Of a stretch of 64,000 nt of DNA, positions 18,085-26,714 are shown piece after piece; the stretch's first letter is position 1; each line of letters starts with the position of its first letter. The DNA is from Beijerinckiaceae bacterium RH AL1 (GTDB lineage Bacteria > Pseudomonadota > Alphaproteobacteria > Rhizobiales > Beijerinckiaceae), in assembly GCA_901457705.2 (NCBI GenBank), contig LR590083.2, positions 1,302,597 through 1,366,596 on the forward strand, written 5' to 3'. Below the pieces are notes generated by a model. It was not told where the DNA came from. It did no database searches and worked only from the letters and a program-made list of their open reading frames with translations. The position numbers and the translations under genes were made by a program.

Positions 18085-18978
18085 ATGAGACATTTGATCG
18101 TAGGCGTTTGCCTGCTCGCCGCCACTGCGGCCTTCGCTGCGGAAAACGACACGCCTCCGCCCGCGTCCGGCACTGCAGCGGACGCGCGCGAGGCGGCCAT
18201 CAGGCGCATCAGGGCGCTCCCTTGGAAGATCGTCCAAGGCATGAGCCTGCCGCAATCCAAGGCGACGATCGCTAACCTTCCCGATTTTGCCGGCGTTGCG
18301 GGGGACGACGCGCGCACGTTCCGCTCGATCGTCGACGGCAGGAGCGATCCTTCCGTCGAAGGGGACATCATCCGGCGCAGCAACTCGTCCGAGATTTTGT
18401 TCTCCTGGCACGATGTCGGCTACGTCGATGCAAAGGACTTCGCCGACATTGACCCCGACAAGCTCATCGAGAGCGTCCGCGAGGCCACGTTCGCGGGCAA
18501 CGAGGAGAGCACGCGCGCCGGGCTGCGCCCGATCACCGCCGTCGACTGGATCCGCAAGCCGACATGGAACGAGAACCTGCATACCGCCTACTGGATGATG
18601 CAAGGCGTGCACGACGACGGCGAGCGCACGGTCAACGCGGTCGCCCTCAAGCTCGGGCGGCGGGGCTATGAGAAGATGGTCTGGATCACGTCGCCGGACC
18701 AGATCGGTCGCGCCGACGATCTGTCCCTGGTGCAGGATGCGTACAGCTACCCGTCGGGAGACCGCTACGAGGATCACGCCACGGGCGACAAGGTCGCGGC
18801 CTACGGGATCGCGGGTCTCGTCGCCGGCGTCATCGGCCTCAAGGCGGCCAAGGTGATCGGCATCGGCGCCTTCCTGCTCGCCTTCAAGAAGTTCTTCTTC
18901 CTGCTGCTCGTGCCGTTCATCTGGGTCGGCAACAAGATCAGGGCGTTGTTCCGGAAGCGGGAGACCGGCGACTCCTGA
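18085..18978 (+). CDS. DUF2167 family membrane protein
   Basis: This 297-residue protein has a signal peptide (LIVGVCLLAATAAFA) and the DUF2167 core: a YVDAKDFADIDPDKLIESVREAT segment, WIRKPTWNENLHTAYWMMQG, and a C-terminal hydrophobic hairpin (GIAGLVAGVIGLKAAKVIGIGAFLLAF then FFFLLLVPFIWVG) that anchors it in the membrane. The Gly/Lys-rich GLKAAKVIG segment is typical of this family. Function is unknown; the family is found in many proteobacteria. It is 88 bp downstream of the radical SAM gene and could share its transcript. Confidence 0.82.
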   Translation: MRHLIVGVCLLAATAAFAAENDTPPPASGTAADAREAAIRRIRALPWKIVQGMSLPQSKATIANLPDFAGVAGDDARTFRSIVDGRSDPSVEGDIIRRSNSSEILFSWHDVGYVDAKDFADIDPDKLIESVREATFAGNEESTRAGLRPITAVDWIRKPTWNENLHTAYWMMQGVHDDGERTVNAVALKLGRRGYEKMVWITSPDQIGRADDLSLVQDAYSYPSGDRYEDHATGDKVAAYGIAGLVAGVIGLKAAKVIGIGAFLLAFKKFFFLLLVPFIWVGNKIRALFRKRETGDS

Positions 18979-19007
18979 GCGAGGCCGGTCGACGACGTGA
19001 GGTGGCT

Positions 19008-19514
19008 CTAGTAGCCGGCGAAGATCATCGGAATGTCGGTGGCCCCGGTGGTCTCGCCGGCCGCCGTCAGCATGGCGTGCGCCTGGCCGCGGTGATGCGT
19101 CTGGTGATTGAAGAAATGCATGACGAGCAACGCGCGCGGCTTGGTCATCGCGCGCCCCGCCGCGCCGCTGAACCAGGTGAGGTCGCCCTCAAGCCAGGCT
19201 TCGTCCAGCTCGGCCGCCCAGGCCTCGATCTTGCGGTCGTCCTCGGCGCGCGCCGCGGCCATGTCCTCGAAGACCGCGAACAGCGCATCGCTTTCCGAAA
19301 CCGCGACGGGCGGCGGCGTCCAGCCGGCGAAGCGCGACATCCACATCCGGTCGCCCCAGACGAGATGGCTCAGCGTGCCGTGGATCGAGTGCCAGAAGGC
19401 GCCACGATCCTCGCGTCGCGCGGCGTCGTCGAGACGGCCGGCGGCCGCGTAGACGCGCCGGTTCATCTCCGCGTTATAGGCGGCCATAAGCTGCACGTAC
19501 GAGAGCGAAATCAA
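19008..19514 (-). CDS. DinB family protein
   Basis: This 168-residue four-helix protein has the DinB/YfiT metal-binding histidines: one in HGTLSHLVWGD (about residue 50) and two in the HFFNHQTHHRGQ segment (about 133-144), which is diagnostic. DinB-like proteins are metal-dependent, often thiol-dependent S-transferases or hydrolases with diverse substrates. The length and motif order are normal. It is transcribed divergently from the cupin gene across about 90 bp. Confidence 0.9.
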   Translation of the reverse strand: MISLSYVQLMAAYNAEMNRRVYAAAGRLDDAARREDRGAFWHSIHGTLSHLVWGDRMWMSRFAGWTPPPVAVSESDALFAVFEDMAAARAEDDRKIEAWAAELDEAWLEGDLTWFSGAAGRAMTKPRALLVMHFFNHQTHHRGQAHAMLTAAGETTGATDIPMIFAGY

Positions 19515-19604
19515 CGTCGTTCCTTTGCTCGAAGCGGAGCCATTTCGACATTAAGCCGTTGCAGATCAAGGCGACAATCGAGATTGCTTCACAGGAAGGC
19601 CACG

Positions 19605-20048
19605 ATGTCCGACGCCGGTCAAAAGCCGAAGATGCCCTACTGGCACGTCTACACGGATGCCGATGGGATCAGCCGGCAGCAGAAGTTCGAGCTCGAGAAC
19701 TTCGAGCTGAAGGGCATCGACCCGCAGACCGCGCCGCAATGGAACGACAAGCAGGAGAAGACGCCGGCCATCGTCACCTTCACCGTGCTGCCGGTCGGCT
19801 GGGTCGGGGACTGGCACGAGAACCCGCGCCCGCAGTGGATCGCCGTGCTCTCCGGCCGCTGGTTCGTCGAGACGATGGACGGCACCCGCGTCGAGATGGG
19901 CCCCGGCGAGCTGATGATGGGCGAGGACCAGGGCACCAAGGGCCGCAAGGGCCACGTCTCCGGCACCGTCGGGAATGAACCGTGCACCATGATGGTCACC
20001 GGCCTCGTCGTGACACCGACGGTGAACCAGCCGGGCCGTTTCAAGTAG
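19605..20048 (+). CDS. Cupin-fold protein, partner of GMC oxidoreductase
   Basis: This 147-residue protein has a single cupin barrel: WHENPRPQWIAVLSGRWFVET supplies the first cupin motif (with one His and Gln instead of the usual HxH pair), and ELMMGEDQGTKGRKGHVSG the second motif with His. Metal-binding capacity is therefore uncertain. aggaagg sits seven bases before ATG. The gene lies eight bases upstream of a GMC oxidoreductase, so they form an operon; the cupin may bind or isomerise the GMC substrate. The substrate is unknown. Confidence 0.75.
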   Translation: MSDAGQKPKMPYWHVYTDADGISRQQKFELENFELKGIDPQTAPQWNDKQEKTPAIVTFTVLPVGWVGDWHENPRPQWIAVLSGRWFVETMDGTRVEMGPGELMMGEDQGTKGRKGHVSGTVGNEPCTMMVTGLVVTPTVNQPGRFK

Positions 20049-20056
20049 GGGCACCC

Positions 20057-21625
20057 ATGGCAACCCATTACGACATCATCGTCGTCGGCTCAGGGCCCGG
20101 CGGCGCCTCGCTCGCGCAGCGCCTGGCGCCGACCGGCAAGAAGATCCTGATGCTGGAGCGCGGCGGCTACCTGCCGCGCGAGCAGCGCAACTGGGACTCG
20201 AAGGCGGTGTTCGTCGACGGCATCTACCAGACCACGGACACCTGGTACGGCGCCGACGGCAAGACGTTCCAGCCCGGCCTGCACCGCTGGGTCGGCGGCA
20301 ACTCGAAGCTCTACGGCGCCGCGCTCCTGCGCCTGCGCGAGAAGGACTTTGGCGAGGTCCGCCACCACGACGGCATCTCGCCGGCTTGGCCGCTCGGCTA
20401 CGACGTGTTCGAGCCCTACTACACCGAGGCGGAGCGGCTCTTCCACGTGCACGGCCTGCGCGGCGAGGACCCGCTGGAGCCGTGGGCCTCGGCGCCCTAC
20501 GCCTTCCCGCCCGTGAGCCACGAGCCGCGCATCCAGGAGCTCGCCGACGGCCTGACGGCGCAGGGGCTGCACCCGTTCCATCTGCCGCTCGGCATCCTGC
20601 TCGACGAGAAGGACGGCAAGCCAACGCAGACGAGCCCGTGCATCCGCTGCGACGCCTTCGACGGCTTTTCCTGCATCCTCAACGCCAAGGCCGACGCGCA
20701 GGTGATCTGCGTCGACCCGACGCTGAAGCTGCATCCGGAAAACTTCACGCTGCTGACACACGCGCTGGTGACGAAGCTCGAGACCGATCCCTCGGGCCGC
20801 AGCATCTCCGGCGTCCATGTCGTGCGCGACGGCGTCGCCGAGACGTACACGGCCGACATCGTCGTCGTCGCCTGCGGGGCGCTGTCGTCGGCGCTGCTGC
20901 TGCTCGCCTCGGCGAACGACAGGCACCCGAAAGGCCTCGCCAACGGCTCCGACCAGGTCGGCCGCAACTACATGCGCCACAACATGAGCGTGATGATGGC
21001 GGTGCTGCGCAAGCCGAACCACACGCAGTTCCAGAAGACGCTGGCGCTCAGCGACTTCTACTTCGGCTCGCCGGAGACGGAGTATCCGCTCGGCCTCATC
21101 CAGATGTGCGCCACCTCGCATGCCGACCAGATCCGCGGCGAGGCGCCGCTCTCGAAGCTGATGCAGCTGCTGCCGAGCATGCCGTTCGAGGTTATGGCGA
21201 CGCACTCGATGGATTTCTGGCTGCAGACCGAGGACCTGCCGAACCCGGACAACCGCATCTACTTCGACGGCGACAAGATCGTGCTGGCGCTCGAGGAATC
21301 GAACGCGGTCGAGGCGAAGGGCCTGAAGCACAAGCTGCATCAGATCCTGAACGCCAGCGGCGAGACCCCGCTCTTCGTCGAGCGCTCGCTCTACCTCGGC
21401 AAGAACATCCCCGTCGGCGGCACCGCGCACCAGGCCGGCACGCTGCGCTTCGGCACCGACCCGAAGACAAGCGTGCTCGACCTCGACTGCAAGGCGCACG
21501 AGATCGACAACCTCTACGTGACCGACGCGAGCTTCTTCCCCTCGATCGGCGCCGTGAACCCGACGCTGACCATCATCGCCAACGCGCTGCGCGTCGCCGA
21601 CCGCATCAAGGAGCGGATGGGGTAG
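20057..21625 (+). CDS. GMC family FAD-dependent oxidoreductase
   Basis: This 522-residue enzyme begins with the FAD-binding motif IIVVGSGPGGASLAQRL and has the GMC C-terminal signature LYVTDASFFPSIGAVNPTLTI with the Asn-Pro expected near the flavin. The middle has a CIRCDAFDGFSC segment common to GMC dehydrogenases of bacteria. Such enzymes oxidise alcohols or sugars, passing electrons to quinone, cytochrome or oxygen. No signal peptide is seen, so it is cytoplasmic. It is coupled to the cupin gene eight bases upstream. Confidence 0.9.
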   Translation: MATHYDIIVVGSGPGGASLAQRLAPTGKKILMLERGGYLPREQRNWDSKAVFVDGIYQTTDTWYGADGKTFQPGLHRWVGGNSKLYGAALLRLREKDFGEVRHHDGISPAWPLGYDVFEPYYTEAERLFHVHGLRGEDPLEPWASAPYAFPPVSHEPRIQELADGLTAQGLHPFHLPLGILLDEKDGKPTQTSPCIRCDAFDGFSCILNAKADAQVICVDPTLKLHPENFTLLTHALVTKLETDPSGRSISGVHVVRDGVAETYTADIVVVACGALSSALLLLASANDRHPKGLANGSDQVGRNYMRHNMSVMMAVLRKPNHTQFQKTLALSDFYFGSPETEYPLGLIQMCATSHADQIRGEAPLSKLMQLLPSMPFEVMATHSMDFWLQTEDLPNPDNRIYFDGDKIVLALEESNAVEAKGLKHKLHQILNASGETPLFVERSLYLGKNIPVGGTAHQAGTLRFGTDPKTSVLDLDCKAHEIDNLYVTDASFFPSIGAVNPTLTIIANALRVADRIKERMG

Positions 21626-21832
21626 GGCGAATCGAACACATTCGTCAGCCTCGGCTGACGTCGGCCATCGGGACACGTGCTGTTTGAAGTCCGCAATGAC
21701 GCGTCATGATGCGTCATGCGTCATGCGCGAGCGCCTGGGAGCTTCCAGAAAACGACCGGGGGCGGCGCCGGGTTTCACGGGCCGATTCGCCGGCTCCGGA
21801 CATGCTGCAGGGAGGCGTCGTGCCCGTCGTTG

Positions 21833-21929
21833 CCGTCATTGCGAGCCGAAGGCGAAGCAACCCAGGGGCAACGGGCTCAGGTTTTCCCCCTGCCGCCCCT
21901 GGCTTGCTTCGCTGCGCTCGCAATGACGG
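21833..21929. repeat. Dispersed palindromic repeat, copy 1
   Basis: An approximately 97-bp near-perfect inverted repeat: CCGTCATTGCGAGC...GAAGCAACCCAGGGG at the left and CCCCTGGCTTGCTTCGCTGCGCTCGCAATGACGG at the right (shown in parts). It could fold into a long hairpin. Two related copies lie at 23815-23910 and 23967-24062. Similar dispersed palindromes occur in many alphaproteobacterial genomes. It falls in the intergenic region upstream of the 21991 hydrolase. Confidence 0.85.
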
Positions 21930-21990
21930 CCCGCAACACGGACCATCGGGCCCTTTCCCGCGGGCCGCCCCACCTGCTATCCCGACGCCC

Positions 21991-22542
21991 ATGCGCACAT
22001 CCGACGTCGACATCGTCATCGCCCCAGGCATCGGCGGCGGCACCGACGAGCACTGGTACTCCCGCTGGGAGGCCAAGCTGCCGACGGCGCGCCGCATCGT
22101 GCAGGCGGATTGGGACCACCCGACCCTCGCCGCATGGACGCGCGAGCTCGTAGACGCCGTCGAGGCGGCTGGCAAGCCGGTGGTGCTCGTCGGCCATTCG
22201 CTCGGTGTGCGGACGATCGCGCATGCCGCGGACCGCATCGCCGAGCGCGTCGTCGGCGCCTTCCTCGTTGCGCCGCCGGCGGCCCGGGCGCTGCGCGAGA
22301 TCCCCGAGATCGATCTGGCCTTCCGCGACGACCGCGCGACGACGCTGCCGTTTCCCGCCGTGCTCGTCGCCAGCCGCGACGATCCCTACTGTACCTATGC
22401 GGAGGCCGAGGCGCTGGCGACGGCCTGGGGCGCCACGCTCGTCGATGCCGGCACCTCCGGCCACCTCAACCACGAGAGCGGGCATGGGCCCTGGCCGGAG
22501 GGGCTGATGCGCTTTGCCGGCTTCCTCAAGAGCCTGTCGTGA
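21991..22542 (+). CDS. RBBP9/YdeN-type serine hydrolase
   Basis: This 183-residue protein has the compact alpha/beta-hydrolase fold of the RBBP9/YdeN family. GHSLGVRT contains nucleophile Ser70, ASRDDPYCTYAEAE contains the probable acid, and GHLNHESGHGPWPEG near the C-terminus contains the catalytic His with the family-typical GPWPEG sequence. The N-terminal PGIGGGTDEHWYSRWE also matches. These hydrolases act on small esters; the substrate is unknown. The ATG was chosen over upstream in-frame codons because the family begins here and the upstream sequence is the palindromic repeat. Confidence 0.88.
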   Translation: MRTSDVDIVIAPGIGGGTDEHWYSRWEAKLPTARRIVQADWDHPTLAAWTRELVDAVEAAGKPVVLVGHSLGVRTIAHAADRIAERVVGAFLVAPPAARALREIPEIDLAFRDDRATTLPFPAVLVASRDDPYCTYAEAEALATAWGATLVDAGTSGHLNHESGHGPWPEGLMRFAGFLKSLS

Positions 22543-22576
22543 CGGCCCCCGCGTGACCCACAGCAAAGAGACCGAG

Positions 22577-23794
22577 ATGAGCATCGACACCGAGGTGGCG
22601 GACGTTGCCGGCTTCTCCGGCGCCCGCCTGGCGCGGATCGACAACTTCTTCAACGTCGAGGTGGCGCGCGGCGCGGTGCCGGGCGCCGTGCTCCATGTCG
22701 AGCGCGCCGGCGAGGTGGTGATGCGCCGCGTCTGGGGCTACCGCAACCGCGCCGCCGGCACGCCGATGACGACGGACTCGATCTTCCGCATCTACTCGAT
22801 GACGAAGCCGATGGTCTCCTTCGTCACGCTGATGCTGGCGGCCGAGGGCCGGCTCTATCTCGACCAGCCCATCGCCGACTTCGTGCCCGCCTTCGCCTAC
22901 GTGCGGGTGCTGGCGGACGACGGGCGCGTGTCGCCGCGTCGCGCCCCGACGATCCACGACCTGCTGCGCCACACCGCCGGCCTCGTCTACGAGCGCAACG
23001 GCGGCCCGGTCGCCGAGCTCTATGCCGGCGTGATGGACGGCGACCCGACGAACGAGGCCTTCGCCGACCGGATCGCGCGCCTGCCGCTGGCGCATCAGCC
23101 CGGCACGGTGTGGGAGTACAGCCACGCGACCGACGTGCTCGGCCGCGTCGTCGAGGTGGCGGCGGGCCGCTCGCTCTCCGGCGTGCTGCGCCAGCGCCTC
23201 CTCGAGCCGCTGGGGATGGCCGACACCGGCTTTTCCGTGCCGCGCGACGAGGACCATGCGCGCATCGCCGAGCCGTTCCCGGACGATCGCTTCAGCGAGA
23301 ACGGGCCGCCGATGTTCAACCCGCGCAAGCCGCGCGCCTTCGAGGCCGGCGGCATGGGCCTCGTCTCGACGCTCGACGACTACGCGCGCTTCTGTCGCCT
23401 GCTGCTCGAGGAGGGCACGCTCGACGGGCGCACCTACCTGTCGCGCGAGATGCTGCGCTTCATGGCGAGCGACCACGTCGGGCCGGAGACCGGCATTACG
23501 CGGCTGCCGGGCTCGATCCTCGATCCGGGCTTCGGCTTCGGCCTCGGCGTGTCGGTGCGGCTCGGCCGCGGCGCCGTGCCGGCACCGGGCTCCAAGGGCG
23601 AGTTCGGTTGGTCCGGCATCGGCGGCACCTACTTCTGGATCGACCCGCGCGACGAGACCTTCGGCATCCTGCTCACCCAGTCGCCGCGCCAGCGCTCGCG
23701 CCACCGCATGATCCTGCGCACCATGCTCGCCGACGCCGACGTCGGCGCGCGCGCGCTCAAGGCCGAGCGCAAGCGGGCCAAGCAGGAGGCGTAG
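22577..23794 (+). CDS. Class C beta-lactamase-related serine hydrolase (esterase)
   Basis: This 405-residue enzyme has the SxxK motif SMTK at residues 74-77 and a YSH tripeptide in the WEYSHATDVLG segment, the second-tyrosine motif seen in EstB-like esterases, then a GWSGIGGTYFWIDP region in place of the KTG motif. This places it in the beta-lactamase-related esterase/CubicO group rather than with true beta-lactamases. No signal peptide is visible, so it is likely cytoplasmic. It follows the RBBP9-like gene by 34 bp and may be co-transcribed. The substrate is unknown. Confidence 0.87.
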   Translation: MSIDTEVADVAGFSGARLARIDNFFNVEVARGAVPGAVLHVERAGEVVMRRVWGYRNRAAGTPMTTDSIFRIYSMTKPMVSFVTLMLAAEGRLYLDQPIADFVPAFAYVRVLADDGRVSPRRAPTIHDLLRHTAGLVYERNGGPVAELYAGVMDGDPTNEAFADRIARLPLAHQPGTVWEYSHATDVLGRVVEVAAGRSLSGVLRQRLLEPLGMADTGFSVPRDEDHARIAEPFPDDRFSENGPPMFNPRKPRAFEAGGMGLVSTLDDYARFCRLLLEEGTLDGRTYLSREMLRFMASDHVGPETGITRLPGSILDPGFGFGLGVSVRLGRGAVPAPGSKGEFGWSGIGGTYFWIDPRDETFGILLTQSPRQRSRHRMILRTMLADADVGARALKAERKRAKQEA

Positions 23795-23811
23795 CCAGGG
23801 CTACGGTCCGT

Positions 23812-24100
23812 GGGCCGTCATTGCGAGCGCAGCGAAGCAACCCAGGGGCGGCAGGGCCCGCACCATCGCGCTGCCACCCTTGGATTGCTTCGCTGCGCTC
23901 GCATTGACGGGTGGTTGGCATCAAACAAAAAAGCCGCGACCCGTAGGCCAGAGCTCAAACTCCGGGCCGTCATTGCGAGCGCAGCGAAGCAACCCAGGGG
24001 TGGCCGGCCCCGCACCTGTCGCGCTGCCACCCTGGCTTGCTTCGCTGCGCTCGCAATGACGGGTAGGTAGGCACCAAACAAAAAGCCGCGGACCCGAAGG
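23812..24100. repeat. Tandem duplication of palindrome plus terminator-like segment
   Basis: Two direct copies of about 152 bp, starting at 23812 and 23964. Each begins GGGCCGTCATTGCGAGCG, carries a long palindrome (23815-23910 and 23967-24062), and continues into a GGCACCAAACAAAAA-like tail followed by AGCCGCG. Only the second copy has the complete inverted repeat that forms the rpsD terminator; the first has lost the descending arm. This indicates duplication of the rpsD downstream region and later decay. Confidence 0.8.
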
Positions 24101-24109
24101 CCGCGGCTT
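24077..24109 (-). terminator. Rho-independent terminator of rpsD
   Basis: On the minus strand a GC stem (GCCGCGG pairing with CCGCGGC, extended by AA/TT) is followed by TTTTTGTTTGG. It starts 25 bases after the rpsD stop codon. The same palindrome on the plus strand has a weaker T run, so the minus orientation is preferred. Confidence 0.8.
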
Positions 24110-24133
24110 CTTTCGTTGGTCCTTAACCAAACG

Positions 24134-24751
24134 TCAGCGCGAGTAGAACTCGATCACCAAGTTCGGCTCCATCATCACCGGATAGGGCACTTCCGACGGC
24201 AGCGGGATGCGCGTCAGCTTGGCGTTCATCTTGGAATGGTCCGCCTCGTAGAAGTCCGGCACGTCGCGCTCGGCGAGCTGCGTCGACTCGATGACGATCG
24301 CCAGCTCGCGCGAGGAATCCTTCACCTCGACGAGATCGCCGACCTTAACCTGGTAGGAGGCGATGTTGACCCGCCGCCCGTTGACCTTGACGTGGCCGTG
24401 GTTGACGAACTGCCGCGCCGCGAAGACGGTCGGCACGAACTTGGCGCGGTAGACCACCGCATCGAGCCGACGCTCGAGCAGGCCGATGAGGTTGTCGCCC
24501 GAGTCGCCCTTCATGCGGATCGCCTCCGCATAGTACTTGCGGAACTGCTTCTCGGAGATGTTGCCGTAGTAGCCCTTGAGCTTCTGCTTGGCCTTCAGCT
24601 GGGTGCCGAAGTCGGAGAGCTTGCCCTTGCGCCGCTGGCCGTGCTGGCCGGGGCCGTACTCGCGGCGGTTGACCGGGCTCTTCGGACGGCCCCAGATGTT
24701 CTGGCCCATCCGGCGGTCGAGCTTGTACTTGGATTCGGCGCGTTTCGTCAC
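24134..24751 (-). CDS. rpsD: 30S ribosomal protein S4
   Basis: This 205-residue protein matches S4: [20 protein letters not shown] at the N-terminus, a [14 protein letters not shown] segment, the S4 RNA-binding domain [18 protein letters not shown]...[11 protein letters not shown], and the end LVIEFYSR. S4 nucleates 30S assembly by binding 16S rRNA. The GTG start at 24751 gives the exact alphaproteobacterial length, with AGAGGA just upstream. The reading frame extends further upstream but that part is not S4-like. The stop is followed by a clear terminator. Confidence 0.98.
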   Translation of the reverse strand: MTKRAESKYKLDRRMGQNIWGRPKSPVNRREYGPGQHGQRRKGKLSDFGTQLKAKQKLKGYYGNISEKQFRKYYAEAIRMKGDSGDNLIGLLERRLDAVVYRAKFVPTVFAARQFVNHGHVKVNGRRVNIASYQVKVGDLVEVKDSSRELAIVIESTQLAERDVPDFYEADHSKMNAKLTRIPLPSEVPYPVMMEPNLVIEFYSR

Positions 24752-25073
24752 CGCGTTCCTCTTTCGCTTCGATGCGCCGCCGACGACGCGCGAAAGAGCC
24801 GGCTGACGGACTTCATGTCCGTCGCAGGTCGCTCGATCTCGCGTCGTCCACCGGCAGGGGTGGAGGATCGCGCCCTCCTGGCACCCCTTGCGGGGCCGAC
24901 AGGCCGACGTCGACTGATGTCGGGCGGCCACGGGTGCGGACCCCCGCCGAGCAGGCCCGGCAGGGGAGGGCGCTTCGTAGAGACATCGCCCGCCGCCGTC
25001 AAGCGCGGTCCCCGCGACCGCCGCGCCGCTTGCGCCGCCGCCCGCGAGCCTCTACGTCGTCCCTCGACCCTTC
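24752..25073. other. Intergenic region between rpsD and tRNA-Lys (no gene)
   Basis: 322 bp between two divergent genes. Open frames here are GC-driven shadows without family likeness. The region must contain the rpsD and tRNA-Lys promoters but no clear -35/-10 boxes could be assigned by eye. Confidence 0.6.
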
Positions 25074-25149
25074 GAGCGCGTAGCTCAGCCGGTAGAGCAT
25101 CTGACTTTTAATCAGAGGGTCCCGGGTTCGAGCCCCGGCGCGCTCACCA
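25074..25149 (+). tRNA. tRNA-Lys (anticodon TTT)
   Basis: A full cloverleaf: acceptor GAGCGCG pairs with CGCGCTC, D arm AGCTCAGCCGGTAGAGC, anticodon stem TCTGA/TCAGA around a CTTTTAA loop with TTT, T arm GGGTTCGAGCCCC, discriminator A and encoded CCA. The 3' half is a frequent integration site for prophages, and a phage-like region follows directly. No second copy of the 3' end was spotted in the window. Confidence 0.97.
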
Positions 25150-25403
25150 CCTAAACCCCCGTAATGGTTGACGTTTCTTCGTCGGACTCGCACAAGGAAC
25201 CCGCCCGGAACGGCCTTGGGCGACTTCTGGGCGCCGCCGCCGGGCGCCCGATCGTCCCCCGATCCCACCAAAGGAAGACGCCCAAGGTCCTTCGCGGCCC
25301 CGTTCCGGGCGCGGAAATCCGGCCGCCGGGGTCGATGGCCGCCCCGCCGGGGCCCATGGGCCCGGCCCGAGGAAACTGCTACGGTTCCTTGGCGAGGCAC
25401 GAC

Positions 25404-25606
25404 ATGGAGAGACCCGTCAGCCTGGATCCCGAACAAGTCGACGGCCTGCTGGCGATCGCGGTCGCCAAGATGGCGGGGCTGCCGGCCGCTACCTGGACCC
25501 GGTCCTGGGTTGGATGCGGGAGCACCCGGACGGCGCCGTCGAACGGCTCGACCCCGCCGACCCGTTCACGGAATCGCGGCCCCGCACCATTCGTATTGCC
25601 CGCTGA
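25404..25606 (+). pseudogene. Possible small frameshifted gene
   Basis: From ATG 25404 the frame reads MERPVSLDPEQVDGLLAIAV then AKMAGLPA. One frame over, from about 25484, it reads GRYLDPVLGWMREHPDGAVE and continues to a natural-looking end (TIRIAR, stop at 25604). Together they suggest a single ~65-residue protein broken by a one-base indel near 25485-25490, or a sequencing error. No family is recognised. The 3' end overlaps the convergent gene at 25566-25949 by 41 bp. Confidence 0.3.
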
Positions 25607-25949
25607 GGTCGACCGGTCCGTCCGCCCCGAGCACGACGAAGCGCGTCGGCGCCATGACGCGCACGACCCAGGTCAGCGACGCAGGCCCGCCGCCCGCGCG
25701 GAGGTCCTCCGACAGTTGGTCGACGACGAGCGCCCCGTTCTCCCCGCGGACGTGGACGACCCTTCGGGCGTGGCCCGAGTCGGACACGCCCCCGCGGTCG
25801 ACGTGGAGCAGGGCGGCGTAGGCGCCGGCGTCCCCGCGCGTGGCGCAGGGCCGGTCGGCCCGCGCGTAGAAGCCCGGGCGGACGGGTAAAGTGTCGGCCG
25901 ACGCCGGGGTCGCCAGGAGCGCCAAGGCGGCGAGCGCGCGGGCGCTCAC
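25566..25949 (-). CDS. Small exported hypothetical protein
   Basis: This 127-residue protein has a signal peptide (SARALAALALLATPASA, AxA cleavage) and a mature domain beginning DTLPVRPGFYARADRPC with two cysteines, one near the mature N-terminus and one near the C-terminus (YEWCGAAIP), probably disulfide-bonded in the periplasm. No family is recognised; it recalls small bacterial proteins that open with a PGxYAxxxxPC sequence. Its start overlaps the stop of the upstream 69-residue gene (ATGA), so the two are co-translated. Confidence 0.55.
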   Translation of the reverse strand: MSARALAALALLATPASADTLPVRPGFYARADRPCATRGDAGAYAALLHVDRGGVSDSGHARRVVHVRGENGALVVDQLSEDLRAGGGPASLTWVVRVMAPTRFVVLGADGPVDLSGQYEWCGAAIP

Positions 25950-26155
25950 CGGTCTTCCAGGACGGCGCGCTCCAGGGCGTCGAGGGCGGCGCGCTGGCGG
26001 GCGTCGCGGCGCGCGGCGGCGTTGGCGAGCGCGCGGCGGTGCTCGGCCTGGGCGGCGGCAAGGTCGCGGCGCGCGGCCCGCAGGTCGGCGCGGGCGTGGG
26101 CGGCGGCGGCGCGGTTGGCGGCGTGCGCGGCGCCGTAGAGGAAACCGTCGTTCAT
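25946..26155 (-). CDS. Small Ala/Arg-rich helical protein
   Basis: This 69-residue protein is almost wholly Ala, Arg, Asp and Glu after MNDGFLYGAAHAANRAAAA, predicting one long amphipathic helix or coiled coil. No family is recognised. It is coupled by a four-base overlap to the exported protein gene downstream, and gggacgac lies upstream of the ATG. Composition may partly reflect GC pressure, so the call is cautious. Confidence 0.45.
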   Translation of the reverse strand: MNDGFLYGAAHAANRAAAAHARADLRAARRDLAAAQAEHRRALANAAARRDARQRAALDALERAVLEDR

Positions 26156-26377
26156 CGTTGTCGTCCCCTTCGTTCGATGGGGCGACCGTAGTGGGGAGTC
26201 TCGAGGATTCCCGGCCGGAAATGCCTCGAATGCCGTCGGACGGCTATTTCGGTAGGAGAACCGGCAATCCGGTCCTTGCCCCCGCGCTGCCTAGATCTTC
26301 GGGATTTCCAGGACCGGAGGGAACATCCTTGAATGTCCAGTTGATGCGAACTTGAGCTTTTGGCTTCCCTACCTGTC

Positions 26378-26713
26378 ATGACGCACGCGGCTGACTCGTA
26401 CACAACCTTTCGGAAGCACGCCCGTCCGCGTGCCTTCGAGCGCATGCGCGAGGAGGTCGTCAGGCGCATTCTCCAGCGAATACCCTACGGCACGACGGCG
26501 GCGACGATCAGCGCCCGGATGGGCCTCGATTTCACCAAGAGGGACCTGTACGAATTGCGCGAGGGGAACCTCGTCAATATTTCGGACAACCGATTGTTTC
26601 TGTGGGCCGAACGGCTCGGCGTCCCGCTGGTCCTGACCTTCTCCGACGACCCTTCGCTCCATCCCGTCCATAGCCCGCTCCCGTCCCCGGCCGTCGTCGC
26701 CCAGGCGGCATGA
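26378..26713 (+). CDS. XRE-like small DNA-binding regulator
   Basis: This 111-residue protein (ATG 26378; a TTG at 26360 is in frame but less likely) has a Cro/C1-like pattern: IPYGTTAATISARMGLDFTK as the helix-turn-helix, LYELREGNLVNIS as recognition-helix exit, and LFLWAERLGVPLVLTF as the typical closing helix. It probably regulates the element it sits in. The divergent gene pair at 25566-26155 and the 12-bp repeat array downstream are possible targets. The next gene starts one base after its stop codon. Confidence 0.55.
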   Translation: MTHAADSYTTFRKHARPRAFERMREEVVRRILQRIPYGTTAATISARMGLDFTKRDLYELREGNLVNISDNRLFLWAERLGVPLVLTFSDDPSLHPVHSPLPSPAVVAQAA

Positions 26714-26714
26714 G

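Noticed and set aside
25204-25312. Imperfect inverted repeat CCCGGAACGG / CCGTTCCGGG after tRNA-Lys, considered as att site or terminator
   Set aside because: Arms are interrupted by a ~10-base insert and no T run or duplicate of the tRNA end is present.
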